Shown: one piece after another, positions 34,274 through 42,666 of the stretch | How the letters are laid out: each line of letters opens with the position of its first letter | Position numbering within the stretch: position 1 is the stretch's first letter | Source: Salinibacterium sp. PAMC 21357 | Lineage (GTDB): Bacteria > Actinomycetota > Actinomycetes > Actinomycetales > Microbacteriaceae | Assembly: GCF_000247645.1 (NCBI RefSeq) | Contig: NZ_AHWA01000006.1 | Location: forward strand, 186,001-250,000 | DNA: 64,000 nt | Direction of reading: 5' to 3' | Program-made: the position numbers and the translations under genes | Notes under the pieces: model-generated | What the model was told of the DNA's origin: nothing | Seen by the model: only the letters and a program-made list of their open reading frames with translations | Databases searched by the model: none

Positions 34274-34639
34274 ATGTATCGCCGCTCTGTAGTTGTCCTG
34301 TTCGTGTCTGTGCTTGCGCTCGCGGGATGTTCGTCCTATTTCGACAGTCAATCCGGCTACGAGGAGCAGCTCGAGAGCAGAGACGACTATCAGCAATCTG
34401 AGGAGCACCTTCAAGCCGAAGGTGAAAACTACGCAGATCAACAACCTGCCGAGAGCGAAGCGAGCAGCGGATGGCGCTGTTACTGGGACCCGACTTTCGA
34501 CGACGACTGGCACGACGACTACCTGTGTTCGAACGGCACGAACGTCGATCGTCCATACCTGCTTCCGGAAGATCCGTTCGTGGAATCGTGGGAGATCGAT
34601 GCCGCGGCTGCTGCCTACGAAGACGGCTTGAACCGCTAA
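34274..34639 (+). CDS. Small acidic lipoprotein
   Basis: A 121-residue secreted lipoprotein with the N-terminus MYRRSVVVLFVSVLALAGCSS; the LALAGC lipobox marks Cys19 as the lipidated residue. The mature part is very acidic (about 30 Asp or Glu) and tyrosine-rich, with a central motif GWRCYWDPTFDDDWHDDYLC whose two cysteines may form a disulfide. No family is recognised. I use ATG 34274; an in-frame TTG at 34265 is only 2 bases from the GAGAGG site. Role unknown. Confidence 0.72.
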   Translation: MYRRSVVVLFVSVLALAGCSSYFDSQSGYEEQLESRDDYQQSEEHLQAEGENYADQQPAESEASSGWRCYWDPTFDDDWHDDYLCSNGTNVDRPYLLPEDPFVESWEIDAAAAAYEDGLNR

Positions 34640-34690
34640 CCCCACGGTGGCGGCGTTTTGAGCGCCGCTCATTCAGGGCAGAATAGGTTC

Positions 34691-36142
34691 ATGACCGAAC
34701 ACAAACTCGCCGTCATTGTTCTCGCCGCTGGCCAAGGCACGCGCATGAAATCTGCGAAGCCCAAAGTTCTGCACCGCCTTGCCGGTCGCGAACTCATTGG
34801 GCACGTTGTTGCTGCCGCCCGTGAGCTGAACCCCGATCATGTGATCGCCGTAGTGCGTCACCAGCGTGACGAAGTTGTCGCGACGCTCTCTGAGCTCATG
34901 CCCGACATCCTCATCGTCGACCAAGACGATGTGCCCGGAACTGGCCGTGCCGTTGAGGTTGCGGTTGATTCACTGCCTGCCGACTTCGACGGGGATGTTG
35001 TTGTCGTCAGTGGTGACGTGCCGCTTCTCGACTCCGCCACGCTCGCTTCGCTGCTTGCTCAACACCGTGCGCAGTCGGCTGCCGCCACCGTGCTTTCGGC
35101 GATCCTTGATGACGCAACCGGCTATGGCCGTGTCGTGCGCGATGCCAACGGTGGTCTCGACCGCATCGTGGAACAAAAAGACGCGACCGCCGACGAGATC
35201 GCGATCACCGAAATCAACTCCGGCACCTACGTGTTCAGCGTTGGGCCTCTTCGTGAGCAGCTCGTGCGCATCACCACCGACAACGCGCAGGCCGAGAAAT
35301 ACATCACCGATGTTGTCGGCCTACTGCGCGGAGTCGGAGCCGTCGTTTCGGCTATGCCCGTTCTCGCCGGCTGGATGGTCGCCGGGGTCAACGACCGCGT
35401 GCAACTGGCAGAAGCTGCCCGACGCATGAACGAACTTATCGTGCAGAAATGGCAACGCGCTGGCGTCACCATCGAAGACCCCGCAACAACGTGGATCGAT
35501 GCCGACGTCACCCTGAACCCGGATGTCGAAATTCTTCCCGGAACTCAGCTCAAGGGCGCAACGCTGGTGCAGTCCGGCGCCATCATCGGCCCAGACACCA
35601 CCCTCGTTGACTGTGAAGTTGGCGAGAATGCTGTCGTCAAACGCACCGACGCCACCCTCAGCGTGATCGGTGCTGGGGCATCCGTCGGGCCGTTCGCCTA
35701 CCTCCGCCCCAACACCAAGCTCGGTGCTGACGGCAAGATCGGTGCATTCGTGGAGACCAAAAACTCCACCATTGGCGAGGGAAGCAAGGTGCCGCACCTC
35801 AGCTACATCGGCGACACTGAAGTCGGCGAACAATCCAACATCGGTGCCGGAACGATCACCGCAAACTACGACGGTGTGAACAAAAGTCGAACGGTCGTTG
35901 GCTCGCATGTGAGAAGTGGGTCACACAACGTCTTCGTTGCTCCGGTTAGAATTGCTGACGGAGCGTATACCGGGGCAGGTTCGGTCATCCGAAAAGATGT
36001 ACCGGCAGGGTCTCTCGGTATTAATGTCGCTCCGCAGCGCAACATCAGTGGCTGGGTCGAAACCAATCGGGCGGGAACTGCAGCGGCTCAGGCAGCCAAA
36101 GCAGCAAGCGACGATAGTTCGCCTGACCGACCAACGCCGTAA
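34691..36142 (+). CDS. glmU: Bifunctional GlmU (UDP-N-acetylglucosamine synthesis)
   Basis: A 483-residue enzyme that acetylates glucosamine-1-phosphate with acetyl-CoA and then transfers UMP, giving UDP-GlcNAc for peptidoglycan. The N-terminal uridyltransferase domain has VLAAGQGTRMKSAKPKVLH and VVSGDVPLLD; the C-terminal left-handed beta helix has hexapeptide repeats, with the catalytic region VETKNSTIGEGSKVPHLSYIGD and TITANYDGVNK. Length is normal. The start at 34691 gives the standard MTEHKLAVIVLAAG. It is followed after 24 bases by prs, the common actinobacterial glmU-prs order. Confidence 0.97.
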   Translation: MTEHKLAVIVLAAGQGTRMKSAKPKVLHRLAGRELIGHVVAAARELNPDHVIAVVRHQRDEVVATLSELMPDILIVDQDDVPGTGRAVEVAVDSLPADFDGDVVVVSGDVPLLDSATLASLLAQHRAQSAAATVLSAILDDATGYGRVVRDANGGLDRIVEQKDATADEIAITEINSGTYVFSVGPLREQLVRITTDNAQAEKYITDVVGLLRGVGAVVSAMPVLAGWMVAGVNDRVQLAEAARRMNELIVQKWQRAGVTIEDPATTWIDADVTLNPDVEILPGTQLKGATLVQSGAIIGPDTTLVDCEVGENAVVKRTDATLSVIGAGASVGPFAYLRPNTKLGADGKIGAFVETKNSTIGEGSKVPHLSYIGDTEVGEQSNIGAGTITANYDGVNKSRTVVGSHVRSGSHNVFVAPVRIADGAYTGAGSVIRKDVPAGSLGINVAPQRNISGWVETNRAGTAAAQAAKAASDDSSPDRPTP

Positions 36143-36166
36143 CCGCGGCAGAGAGCGAGTCACCAC

Positions 36167-37144
36167 GTGGCCAGCATCAAGATCTCCGGTCAAAAGCGAC
36201 TCGTGCTTGTCTCCGGGCGAGCGCATCCTCAACTCGCGCTCGACATCGCTGAAGAACTCGGCAGCGACCTCGTGCCCACCGACGCCCGCACCTTTGCGAA
36301 TGGCGAGATCTATGCCCGCTACGACGAGAGCGTTCGCGGTTGCGACGCCTTCGTTATTCAGTCGCACACTGAGCCCATCAACGAGTGGCTCATGGAACAA
36401 CTGATCATGGTGGATGCCCTCAAGCGGGCATCGGCGAAACGCATCACCGTTGTCTCGCCGTTCTATCCCTACGCCCGTCAAGACAAGAAGGGTCGCGGTC
36501 GCGAGCCGATTAGTGCCCGCCTCATCGCCGACCTGTACAAGGCTGCTGGCGCCGACCGCATCATGAGCGTCGACCTGCACGCCGCCCAAATTCAGGGATT
36601 CTTCGACGGCCCCGTCGACCACCTCTTCGCCATGCCGGTACTGCTTGAGCACTTCCGCAAGCAGCTTGACCCCTCGACTCTCACTATTGTGAGCCCCGAC
36701 ATGGGCCGCGTGCGCGTTGCCGACATTTGGAGCCAGAAGCTTGACTCGCCACTGGCGATCATCCACAAGCGTCGTGATCCTCTCGTTCCTAACCAGGTCA
36801 CCGTTCATGACATCGTTGGTGACGTGAGCGGCCGTGTCTGCCTCCTCGTTGACGACATGATCGACACCGGGGGAACCATCGTCAAGGCGGCAGAGGCGCT
36901 CAAGAAAGCTGGTGCGCTCAAGGTTGTTGTGGCCGCAACGCACGCCATCTTCTCTGACCCGGCGCCGACGATTCTGCAGAGCGACTTCATCGACTCGGTT
37001 GTCGTCACCGACACCCTGCCGATCCCCGAGCACAAGCGGTTCCCGACCCTCACCATTCTGCCGATCGCACCGCTGCTGGCTCGAGCGATTCACGAAGTCT
37101 TCGATGACGGTTCGGTGACCTCAATGTTCGACGGCGCAGCCTAG
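36167..37144 (+). CDS. prs: Ribose-phosphate pyrophosphokinase
   Basis: A 325-residue PRPP synthetase, which transfers pyrophosphate from ATP to ribose-5-phosphate to supply nucleotide, histidine and tryptophan synthesis. Clear motifs are FANGEIYARYDESVRG, FYPYARQDKKGRGREP (the ATP/flexible loop), VDLHAAQIQGFFDGPVDH, VSPDMGRVRVAD and the PRPP loop VDDMIDTGGTIVKAAEAL. The GTG start at 36167 lies 24 bases after glmU, so co-transcription is likely. Confidence 0.97.
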   Translation: MASIKISGQKRLVLVSGRAHPQLALDIAEELGSDLVPTDARTFANGEIYARYDESVRGCDAFVIQSHTEPINEWLMEQLIMVDALKRASAKRITVVSPFYPYARQDKKGRGREPISARLIADLYKAAGADRIMSVDLHAAQIQGFFDGPVDHLFAMPVLLEHFRKQLDPSTLTIVSPDMGRVRVADIWSQKLDSPLAIIHKRRDPLVPNQVTVHDIVGDVSGRVCLLVDDMIDTGGTIVKAAEALKKAGALKVVVAATHAIFSDPAPTILQSDFIDSVVVTDTLPIPEHKRFPTLTILPIAPLLARAIHEVFDDGSVTSMFDGAA

Positions 37145-37152
37145 GGATTCAA

Positions 37153-37183
37153 CGGCACTACTAGACGGCACTACTAGACGGCA
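37153..37183. repeat. Short tandem repeat downstream of prs
   Basis: The 13-mer CGGCACTACTAGA occurs twice head to tail, followed by a partial third copy (CGGCA). A related GGCAGTTCTC is then repeated nearby. It lies in the 144-bp gap before the acyl-CoA ligase gene; no terminator or clear promoter is seen there. Confidence 0.7.
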
Positions 37184-37288
37184 GTTCTCACGGGCAGTTC
37201 TCCGTGGCAATGGTCGACGGTTTGTTGTCCCGGTTCGTGGGGGCGTATTGCGTAAATGAGTGGGTCTCGACAGGCATACAGTTAACGT

Positions 37289-38992
37289 ATGACTGCGTTG
37301 TCCGACCGCCCCTGGCTTGCTAACTACGCCGATGGCGTTCCTGATGAAATTCCGTTGCCCGATGGATCGCTTTACGATCTGGTCGCAGCCTCTATTGCTA
37401 AATACCCAAACGGTGTTGCGCTTGAGTTCTTTGGCAAAGAAACTACCTACGCCGAGCTCGGCGCGCAGATAGATCGCGCGGCCGAAGGCCTTCGCCTTTT
37501 GGGTGTGCAGAAGGGCGACCGGGTCGCTCTCGTGCTTCCTAACTGCCCGCAACACATCGTGGCGTTCTATGCGGTGCTGCGACTTGGCGCCATTGTCGTG
37601 GAGCACAACCCGCTCTACACGCCTCGCGAGCTTCGGCACCAGTTTGAAGACCACGCGGCAAGAGTTGTCATCGCGTGGAACAACGTTGTTGCCACGCTGC
37701 AAGATTTTCCGATGGATGTCATAGCCGAGACCATCATTTCGGTTGACGTCACCCAGTCGATGCCGCTGCTCAAGCGTGCTCTGCTCACATTGCCCATCGC
37801 GAAGGCGCGCGAGTCACGCACCGCGCTCACAACAAACGTGAGCGGAACGATCGTGTGGGAAGATCTGCTCAAATCTGAGCCCATCGACGAGCACATTGTG
37901 CGGCCAACTGCCGACGATTTGGCCCTCATCCAGTATACGAGCGGTACCACCGGATCTCCCAAGGGCGCGATGCTCACCCACCTCAACCTGGCGACCAACG
38001 CAGCTCAGGCGCGCGCCTGGGCGCCGGCAGTACCTCGCGGCACCGCGGTGGTCTACGCGGTGCTTCCGATGTTCCACGCCTACGGTCTTACGCTCTGTCT
38101 GACGTTTGCTATGAGCATGGGCGCCCGGCTTGTCTTGTTCCCTAAGTTCGACCCAGACCTGGTACTGGCCGTCGTCAAGAAGCGCCCAGCCACGTTCCTG
38201 CCGGCCGTGCCGCCCATCTACGAGCGGCTCACAGCAGCGGCCGACGCTGCTGGTGTTTCCCTCAAGGGCATCGAGATCGCGATCTCGGGAGCGATGCCTC
38301 TCTCCGCAACCGTGGTCGAGCCCTGGGAAGAGCGCACCGGAGGCACCCTCGTCGAGGGCTACGGGCTCTCAGAGACGAGCCCCATCCTCATTGCCAACCC
38401 TGTCGGCCCCACTCGCCGTGCGGGCACTGTCGGGCTTCCTCTGCCCAACACAGAGATTCGCGTTGTTGATCCCGAGAATCCCACGGTGGATCGTGCTGCG
38501 GGGGAGCAGGGCGAACTCATCGTGCGTGGCCCGCAAGTATTTTCGGGCTATTGGGACAAGCCTGACGAGACTGTCGAAGTGTTTGTGCCGACCTCAGATG
38601 GTGGCAAGGATTGGTTCCGCACCGGCGACATCGTCACCGTGGATCCTGATGGCTTCGTGACCGTCGTTGACCGCATCAAAGAGCTCATCATCACCGGCGG
38701 TTTCAATGTCGCGCCGAGTGAAGTCGAAGAGGCTCTGCGCCAGCACGCATCGATTGTTGATGCTGCCGTGGTGGGATTGCCCAGCGAGCACAGTGGCGAG
38801 GATGTTGTTGCGGCTGTGGTGCTCGCGAAGGGGGCGACTCTCGACGAGAAAGCGGTACGCGACTTTGTGCGCGAAAACCTCACGGCTTACAAAGTACCCA
38901 AGAGCATCGTGGTCGTCGACGAGCTTCCTCGGTCGCTTATCGGCAAGGTGCTGCGTCGCCAAGTTCAAGAAAAGCTGATCGCCGAACGCTAA
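37289..38992 (+). CDS. Long-chain fatty-acid-CoA ligase (AMP-binding family)
   Basis: A 567-residue ANL-superfamily enzyme that activates a carboxylic acid via an acyl-AMP and transfers it to CoA. Motifs are YTSGTTGSPKGAMLTH (P-loop-like), GYGLSETSP, WFRTGDIVTVDPDGFVTVVDRIKELI, and the C-terminal catalytic Lys in LIGKVLRR. The overall pattern matches FadD-type long-chain ligases, but the substrate chain length cannot be told from sequence. It stands alone, with no clear ribosome-binding site before the ATG, so a leaderless transcript is possible. Confidence 0.92.
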   Translation: MTALSDRPWLANYADGVPDEIPLPDGSLYDLVAASIAKYPNGVALEFFGKETTYAELGAQIDRAAEGLRLLGVQKGDRVALVLPNCPQHIVAFYAVLRLGAIVVEHNPLYTPRELRHQFEDHAARVVIAWNNVVATLQDFPMDVIAETIISVDVTQSMPLLKRALLTLPIAKARESRTALTTNVSGTIVWEDLLKSEPIDEHIVRPTADDLALIQYTSGTTGSPKGAMLTHLNLATNAAQARAWAPAVPRGTAVVYAVLPMFHAYGLTLCLTFAMSMGARLVLFPKFDPDLVLAVVKKRPATFLPAVPPIYERLTAAADAAGVSLKGIEIAISGAMPLSATVVEPWEERTGGTLVEGYGLSETSPILIANPVGPTRRAGTVGLPLPNTEIRVVDPENPTVDRAAGEQGELIVRGPQVFSGYWDKPDETVEVFVPTSDGGKDWFRTGDIVTVDPDGFVTVVDRIKELIITGGFNVAPSEVEEALRQHASIVDAAVVGLPSEHSGEDVVAAVVLAKGATLDEKAVRDFVRENLTAYKVPKSIVVVDELPRSLIGKVLRRQVQEKLIAER

Positions 38993-39003
38993 GCAGCGGC
39001 GAA

Positions 39004-39375
39004 TTACGTGTTGTCGGCTGGGCTGCGCGGAATAACGGCTGGCCCGGGAATTAGGCCCATCGAACGAAGCAAAGTTTCGGTGCCATTGAACGCGATTGCG
39101 TAGCACTTCCAGCCGGGTTCACCCTGCCCGAAAAGCTCAAAGCGGATGTCGAACGAGACAGCTTGGGGTGCCAAGTATTCGATATAGGTGCTGCACGTGC
39201 GAGTAGCGGTGTTGTTTGCGGTGCCAGCGGCAGACACGATGCCGGGTACGACAAGCCCAATGAGCCCCAGCACAACAACCACCCGCATAACCCAGATGAA
39301 AGTGCGAGAGCGCATTGGACGATCTCCGTGCGGCTCGTAGCCAGACAACTCCGGGTTGTCTTCATATTCGCTCAT
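39004..39375 (-). CDS. Small single-pass membrane protein
   Basis: A 123-residue protein with an N-terminal acidic cytoplasmic stretch, a basic patch and one membrane helix (FIWVMRVVVVLGLIGLVVPGIVSAA, about residues 26-50). An outer domain of about 70 residues follows, with two cysteines (TRTCSTYIEY and GWKCYAIAFNG) that could pair. The C-terminal EPGWKCYAIAFNG motif is seen in uncharacterised actinobacterial proteins, but I cannot name a family. It is convergent with the acyl-CoA ligase gene. Confidence 0.7.
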   Translation of the reverse strand: MSEYEDNPELSGYEPHGDRPMRSRTFIWVMRVVVVLGLIGLVVPGIVSAAGTANNTATRTCSTYIEYLAPQAVSFDIRFELFGQGEPGWKCYAIAFNGTETLLRSMGLIPGPAVIPRSPADNT

Positions 39376-39487
39376 CGTGCACCCATTCTGTCACTGCGAA
39401 CTGCACGCGGTGCTGTGCGCGGCGTTGTGCGCGTCAGGTAGTGAGAGTCGCGCTGTGCCTGCCAGTGCTGCGTTGCGTGTGTTGAGG

Positions 39488-39524
39488 CGAAAAGAATGGC
39501 GGCGAACACGAGGTTCGCCGCCAT
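39488..39524 (-). terminator. Intrinsic terminator of gnd
   Basis: On the minus strand a perfect 12-bp stem, ATGGCGGCGAAC/GTTCGCCGCCAT with loop CTCGT, begins 5 bases after the gnd stop and is followed by TCTTTTCGCC, a short T tract. This fits a rho-independent terminator for gnd. The rest of the gap to 39375 contains only GTGCGCG-type low complexity. Confidence 0.8.
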
Positions 39525-39529
39525 ATCGA

Positions 39530-40987
39530 TTAGTGCGAGTCAGTCGCTTCGATCTCGGTGCGATCGCCCGACCACAGGGTGTGGAAGGTGCCATCCATGT
39601 CGACTCGCTTGTAGGTGTGAGCGCCGAAGAAGTCGCGCTGACCCTGAACGAGGGCGGCAGGAAGGCGCGGTGCGCGCAGGCTGTCGTAGTACGCGAGCGA
39701 CGAGGAGAATGCCGGAGTCGGGATGCCCGCAGCGGCAGCACCGCCCACAACTCGGCGCCAAGAATCTTGAGTTCCACCGATCGCATCGCTGAAGTACGGC
39801 GCCGCGACGAGAGCCACGAGGCCGGGGTTCTCGGCGTAGGCCTCGGTGATGCGGTTCAGGAAGCGGGCACGGATGATGCAACCACCGCGCCAGATCTTGG
39901 CGATCTCGCCCTTCTTGATGTCCCAGTTGTACTCTTCAGCGCCGGCAACAATAGCGTCGAAGCCCTGGCTGTACGCAATGATCTTCGAGGCGTAGAGAGC
40001 CTGGCGAACATCCTCAATGAACGCGGCCTTGTCGTCGATGGCCGGCACAGAGCTGGGGCCGGGCAGTGCTGCGGATGCCGCACGCTGGGCAGGCTTCGAG
40101 GAGACGGCGCGGGCGAACACGGCTTCGGCGATTCCCGAGACGGGCACTCCGAGGTCGAGTGCGGTTTGCACGGTCCACACGCCGGTTCCCTTGGAACCTG
40201 CCTGATCGAGGATGATGTCCACGAGGGGCTTGTCTGTCTTGGCGTCGACCTGGCGCAGAACTTCGGCGGTGATCTCGATGAGGTAGCTCTCGAGTTCGCC
40301 CTTGTTCCACTCGGCGAAGATGTCGGCGATTTCGGCGGGGGTCGCGCCGGTGCCCTGGCGGATGAGGTCGTAGGCCTCAGCGATGAGCTGCATGTCGGCG
40401 TATTCGATGCCGTTGTGGATCATCTTGACGAAGTGGCCTGCACCATCGGTGCCGACGTGAGTGACGCACGGCTCACCTTCGGCAATAGCGGCGATCGACT
40501 TGAGGATCGGGCCGAGAGTTTCCCACGCTTCCGCGGAACCGCCGGGCATGATCGATGGGCCGAGCAGCGCGCCCTCTTCGCCACCAGAGATGCCAGCGCC
40601 GACGAAGTTAATGCCGGTCTCGCGCACGGCCTTCTCACGACGGATGGTGTCGGTGAAGAGTGCGTTGCCGCCGTCGACGATGATGTCGCCGGGTTCGAAA
40701 GCTTCAGTGAGAGCGTCGATCACAGCGTCCGTGCCTTTGCCAGCCTGCACCATGATGATGGCGGTGCGTGGCTTCGACAGCGACGCCGCAAATTCTTCAT
40801 ACGTGGATGCCGGAACGAAGTTAGCTTCGGGGTGCTCAGTGAGCAGAGTCTCGGTCTTCGAGTAGGAGCGGTTGTAGATGGCAACGGTGTTGCCTTCGCG
40901 GCTTGCGAGGTTGCGGGCGAGGTTGGAGCCCATAACGGCGAGCCCTACTACGCCAATGTTTGCGGATGCTTGCTCAGCAGCGGTCAT
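39530..40987 (-). CDS. gnd: 6-phosphogluconate dehydrogenase, decarboxylating
   Basis: A 485-residue enzyme that oxidises 6-phosphogluconate to ribulose-5-phosphate and CO2 in the pentose phosphate pathway. It shows the dinucleotide-binding start IGVVGLAVMGSNLARNLA, GGEEGALLGPSIMPGG, and the catalytic helix TDGAGHFVKMIHNGIEYADMQ with Lys and Asn in place; the C-terminus AHTYKRVD is standard. The start at 40987 is chosen over an upstream ATG because it gives the normal beginning. It lies close to the gluconate utilisation genes at 42-46 kb, whose kinase makes its substrate, but it is transcribed separately. Confidence 0.97.
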   Translation of the reverse strand: MTAAEQASANIGVVGLAVMGSNLARNLASREGNTVAIYNRSYSKTETLLTEHPEANFVPASTYEEFAASLSKPRTAIIMVQAGKGTDAVIDALTEAFEPGDIIVDGGNALFTDTIRREKAVRETGINFVGAGISGGEEGALLGPSIMPGGSAEAWETLGPILKSIAAIAEGEPCVTHVGTDGAGHFVKMIHNGIEYADMQLIAEAYDLIRQGTGATPAEIADIFAEWNKGELESYLIEITAEVLRQVDAKTDKPLVDIILDQAGSKGTGVWTVQTALDLGVPVSGIAEAVFARAVSSKPAQRAASAALPGPSSVPAIDDKAAFIEDVRQALYASKIIAYSQGFDAIVAGAEEYNWDIKKGEIAKIWRGGCIIRARFLNRITEAYAENPGLVALVAAPYFSDAIGGTQDSWRRVVGGAAAAGIPTPAFSSSLAYYDSLRAPRLPAALVQGQRDFFGAHTYKRVDMDGTFHTLWSGDRTEIEATDSH

Positions 40988-41162
40988 ATCGTTCACTCCT
41001 TGACTCTGGGACAAAGTGGCGGGCCCCACGCTGGCGCGGAGTTGGCCCAGTGATCAAGCCTAGGGCACACCGCGCAGCAGGCTCGCGGCATCCATTCAGC
41101 CTTCGCCGCCGCCGCCCTACTTACCTTGCGGAAACGCAGGGGGTGAGCGGTAGCGTGGCAGC

Positions 41163-41480
41163 ATGACCCAACCAGTGATCGTTACCGCCGTATTTCCCAT
41201 CCGCCCCGACAGCCGCGACGCGGTGGTTGAGGCGCTCCGCACCGCACTTCCTCTTGTGCATGACGAACCCGGCTGTGAGCTCTATGCGATTCATGAAGCC
41301 GCGGATGGCACGCTCGTCATGATTGAGAAGTGGGCGTCAGAAGCGCTTCTCGACGACCACGGCACGAGCCCCGCAGTCGCCGCTCTCGTCGGTGAGATTG
41401 GTCAGTACCTTACGGCCGAAGTTGCCGTAACGCGCATGACCGCGATTCCGATCGGCTCGACGGGCAAGGGGTCGCTCTAA
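41163..41480 (+). CDS. Antibiotic-biosynthesis-monooxygenase-like (ABM) small protein
   Basis: A 105-residue ferredoxin-like-fold protein. The pattern VTAVFPIRPDSRDAVVEALRTALPLVHDEPGCELYAIHEA and then LVMIEKWASEALLDDHGTSPAV is the ABM domain, found in quinol monooxygenases such as YgiN and in many stand-alone proteins of unknown substrate. It would work as a dimer in the cytoplasm. It is convergent with the PNP-oxidase-like gene and divergent from gnd. The substrate is unknown. Confidence 0.85.
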   Translation: MTQPVIVTAVFPIRPDSRDAVVEALRTALPLVHDEPGCELYAIHEAADGTLVMIEKWASEALLDDHGTSPAVAALVGEIGQYLTAEVAVTRMTAIPIGSTGKGSL

Positions 41481-41484
41481 GTCG

Positions 41485-41910
41485 CTAATAGCGCTCGGGC
41501 TCCGGCCCGAGCGTGAAGCGGCGCCCGGTAACTTCTGTCGGCCTGATTTCCACCCACACGTATTTGAGCGTGGGGATCAGCGGTGTCAGCGGCAATTGGT
41601 CGGCTTCGTAGATCTCGTCTTGAGCTTCGATAATGCGCGCTGTGCCTTTGGCAACGACGCTCCACGCTGTGTGCGGGCCCACGTAGTCAGTCTCGAACGC
41701 CACTCGATCATTGATCGTCAGCTTGAGCAGCTTGGTGCCCTGTGACGTGCGCAACATTAGTCGGTTGTTCACGGCGATGAAATTCACCGGGGTGATCTCT
41801 GGCTCTCCTCGAAAGCTGACCGCGATTCTGCCCAGAGTGGCAGTGCGCAGTAACTCCCAACAGGTGTCCGACGACAGTTCTTCAACTGGATCGTTCAGGT
41901 TCTCGCTCAT
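41485..41910 (-). CDS. Pyridoxamine 5'-phosphate oxidase-family protein
   Basis: A 141-residue split-barrel flavin-binding-type protein. It has CWELLRTATLGRIAVSFRGEPEITPVNF near the N-terminus, VAFETDYVGPHTAWSVVAKGTA in the middle, and a VWVEIRPTEVTGRRF end. Such small proteins are common in actinobacteria and bind FMN, F420 or haem; the real cofactor here is unknown. A GGAAGGAA-type site precedes the ATG. It ends 5 bases from the convergent ABM gene. Confidence 0.85.
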   Translation of the reverse strand: MSENLNDPVEELSSDTCWELLRTATLGRIAVSFRGEPEITPVNFIAVNNRLMLRTSQGTKLLKLTINDRVAFETDYVGPHTAWSVVAKGTARIIEAQDEIYEADQLPLTPLIPTLKYVWVEIRPTEVTGRRFTLGPEPERY

Positions 41911-42052
41911 GGCAATTCCTTCTTCCCTTCCTCAATGTTCCCACTGAGAGTGTTGATAAACCAGAGGTAGCCGGTATAGAAAGAAATCGTCAGCTATTTG
42001 CGTCCTGCTCGCTCGCTGACCTCGTGGGTGGTCCCGCGAGCCGAATTTGCAT

Positions 42053-42076
42053 TAAGTCTGCTTTAAGGCAGACTTA
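42053..42076. promoter_or_regulatory. Palindromic operator candidate upstream of gntK
   Basis: TAAGTCTGC and GCAGACTTA are perfect 9-bp inverted arms around a 6-bp spacer (TTTAAG). The site sits about 47 bp before the gntK start in a 212-bp gap. The symmetry suits a dimeric GntR-family regulator, and one is encoded at 46028-46744 next to the island, though that link is inference. Confidence 0.6.
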
Positions 42077-42122
42077 CCTGATTGATATCAGACGTAACGA
42101 CGCGTCCAATGTTAGGAAGACT

Positions 42123-42644
42123 GTGACTTCACAATTTCCACCCCTCATAGTGATGGGTGTCTCAGGATCGGGTAAATCGACCGTTGGTGCTGCCCTCGGC
42201 GAAGCGCTGGGGATGCAATTCATCGACGGTGATGACCTTCACCCCCGGGCTAACAAAGAGAAGATGGCCGCTGGCCACGCCTTGAATGACGAAGACCGCG
42301 CCCCCTGGCTCGAGATCATCGCCGACCGAATTGGCGCAGAACTCGCCGACGGCAACCCCATCATCGTTGCGTGCTCATCTCTCAAGCGCTCGTACCGCAC
42401 ACTCCTCACCGCCCACACTCCTTCCGCGGTCTTCGTTCACCTCAATGGCAGCCGTGAAGTGATCGCTGAACGCCAGTCGCATCGCAATCATGAGTACATG
42501 CCCAACAGTCTCCTCGACTCCCAGTTCAGCACCCTCGAACCACTCCAGGAAGACGAGCGCGGCGTGCTCGCCGACCTCACCCAAACTCCGGACGAAATTG
42601 TCCGGTCAATCAAAAAAGACCTCACCGACCGCTACGTCGGCTGA
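42123..42644 (+). CDS. gntK: Gluconokinase
   Basis: A 173-residue P-loop kinase that phosphorylates D-gluconate to 6-phosphogluconate. It has Walker A VMGVSGSGKSTVG near residue 10, the family signature DGDDLHPRANKEKMAAGHALND, then PWLEIIADRI, ACSSLKRSYR, and ESQFSTLE-like LDSQFSTLEPL. I start at GTG 42123 with AGGA 5 bases upstream, which gives the family's usual length; an upstream ATG would add a doubtful Arg/Ile-rich tail and run across the palindrome. It is the first gene of gntK-gntP-SDR. The product is the substrate of the nearby gnd. Confidence 0.95.
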   Translation: MTSQFPPLIVMGVSGSGKSTVGAALGEALGMQFIDGDDLHPRANKEKMAAGHALNDEDRAPWLEIIADRIGAELADGNPIIVACSSLKRSYRTLLTAHTPSAVFVHLNGSREVIAERQSHRNHEYMPNSLLDSQFSTLEPLQEDERGVLADLTQTPDEIVRSIKKDLTDRYVG

Positions 42645-42666
42645 GCTGCGCTAGAGAAAAAGGACA

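Noticed and set aside
35921-37093. Minus-strand open frame of 390 codons opposite glmU and prs
   Set aside because: Crosses two well-supported genes in antisense and has no family features.
39356-41053. Plus-strand open frame of 565 codons opposite gnd
   Set aside because: gnd is certain from its motifs; the opposite frame has no domain and reflects the lack of stops antisense to GC-rich codons.
41492-41513. Hairpin CGCTCGGGC/GCCCGAGCG as a terminator between convergent genes
   Set aside because: It lies within the coding end of the PNP-oxidase-like gene and has no T tract on either strand; probably a by-product of codon composition.
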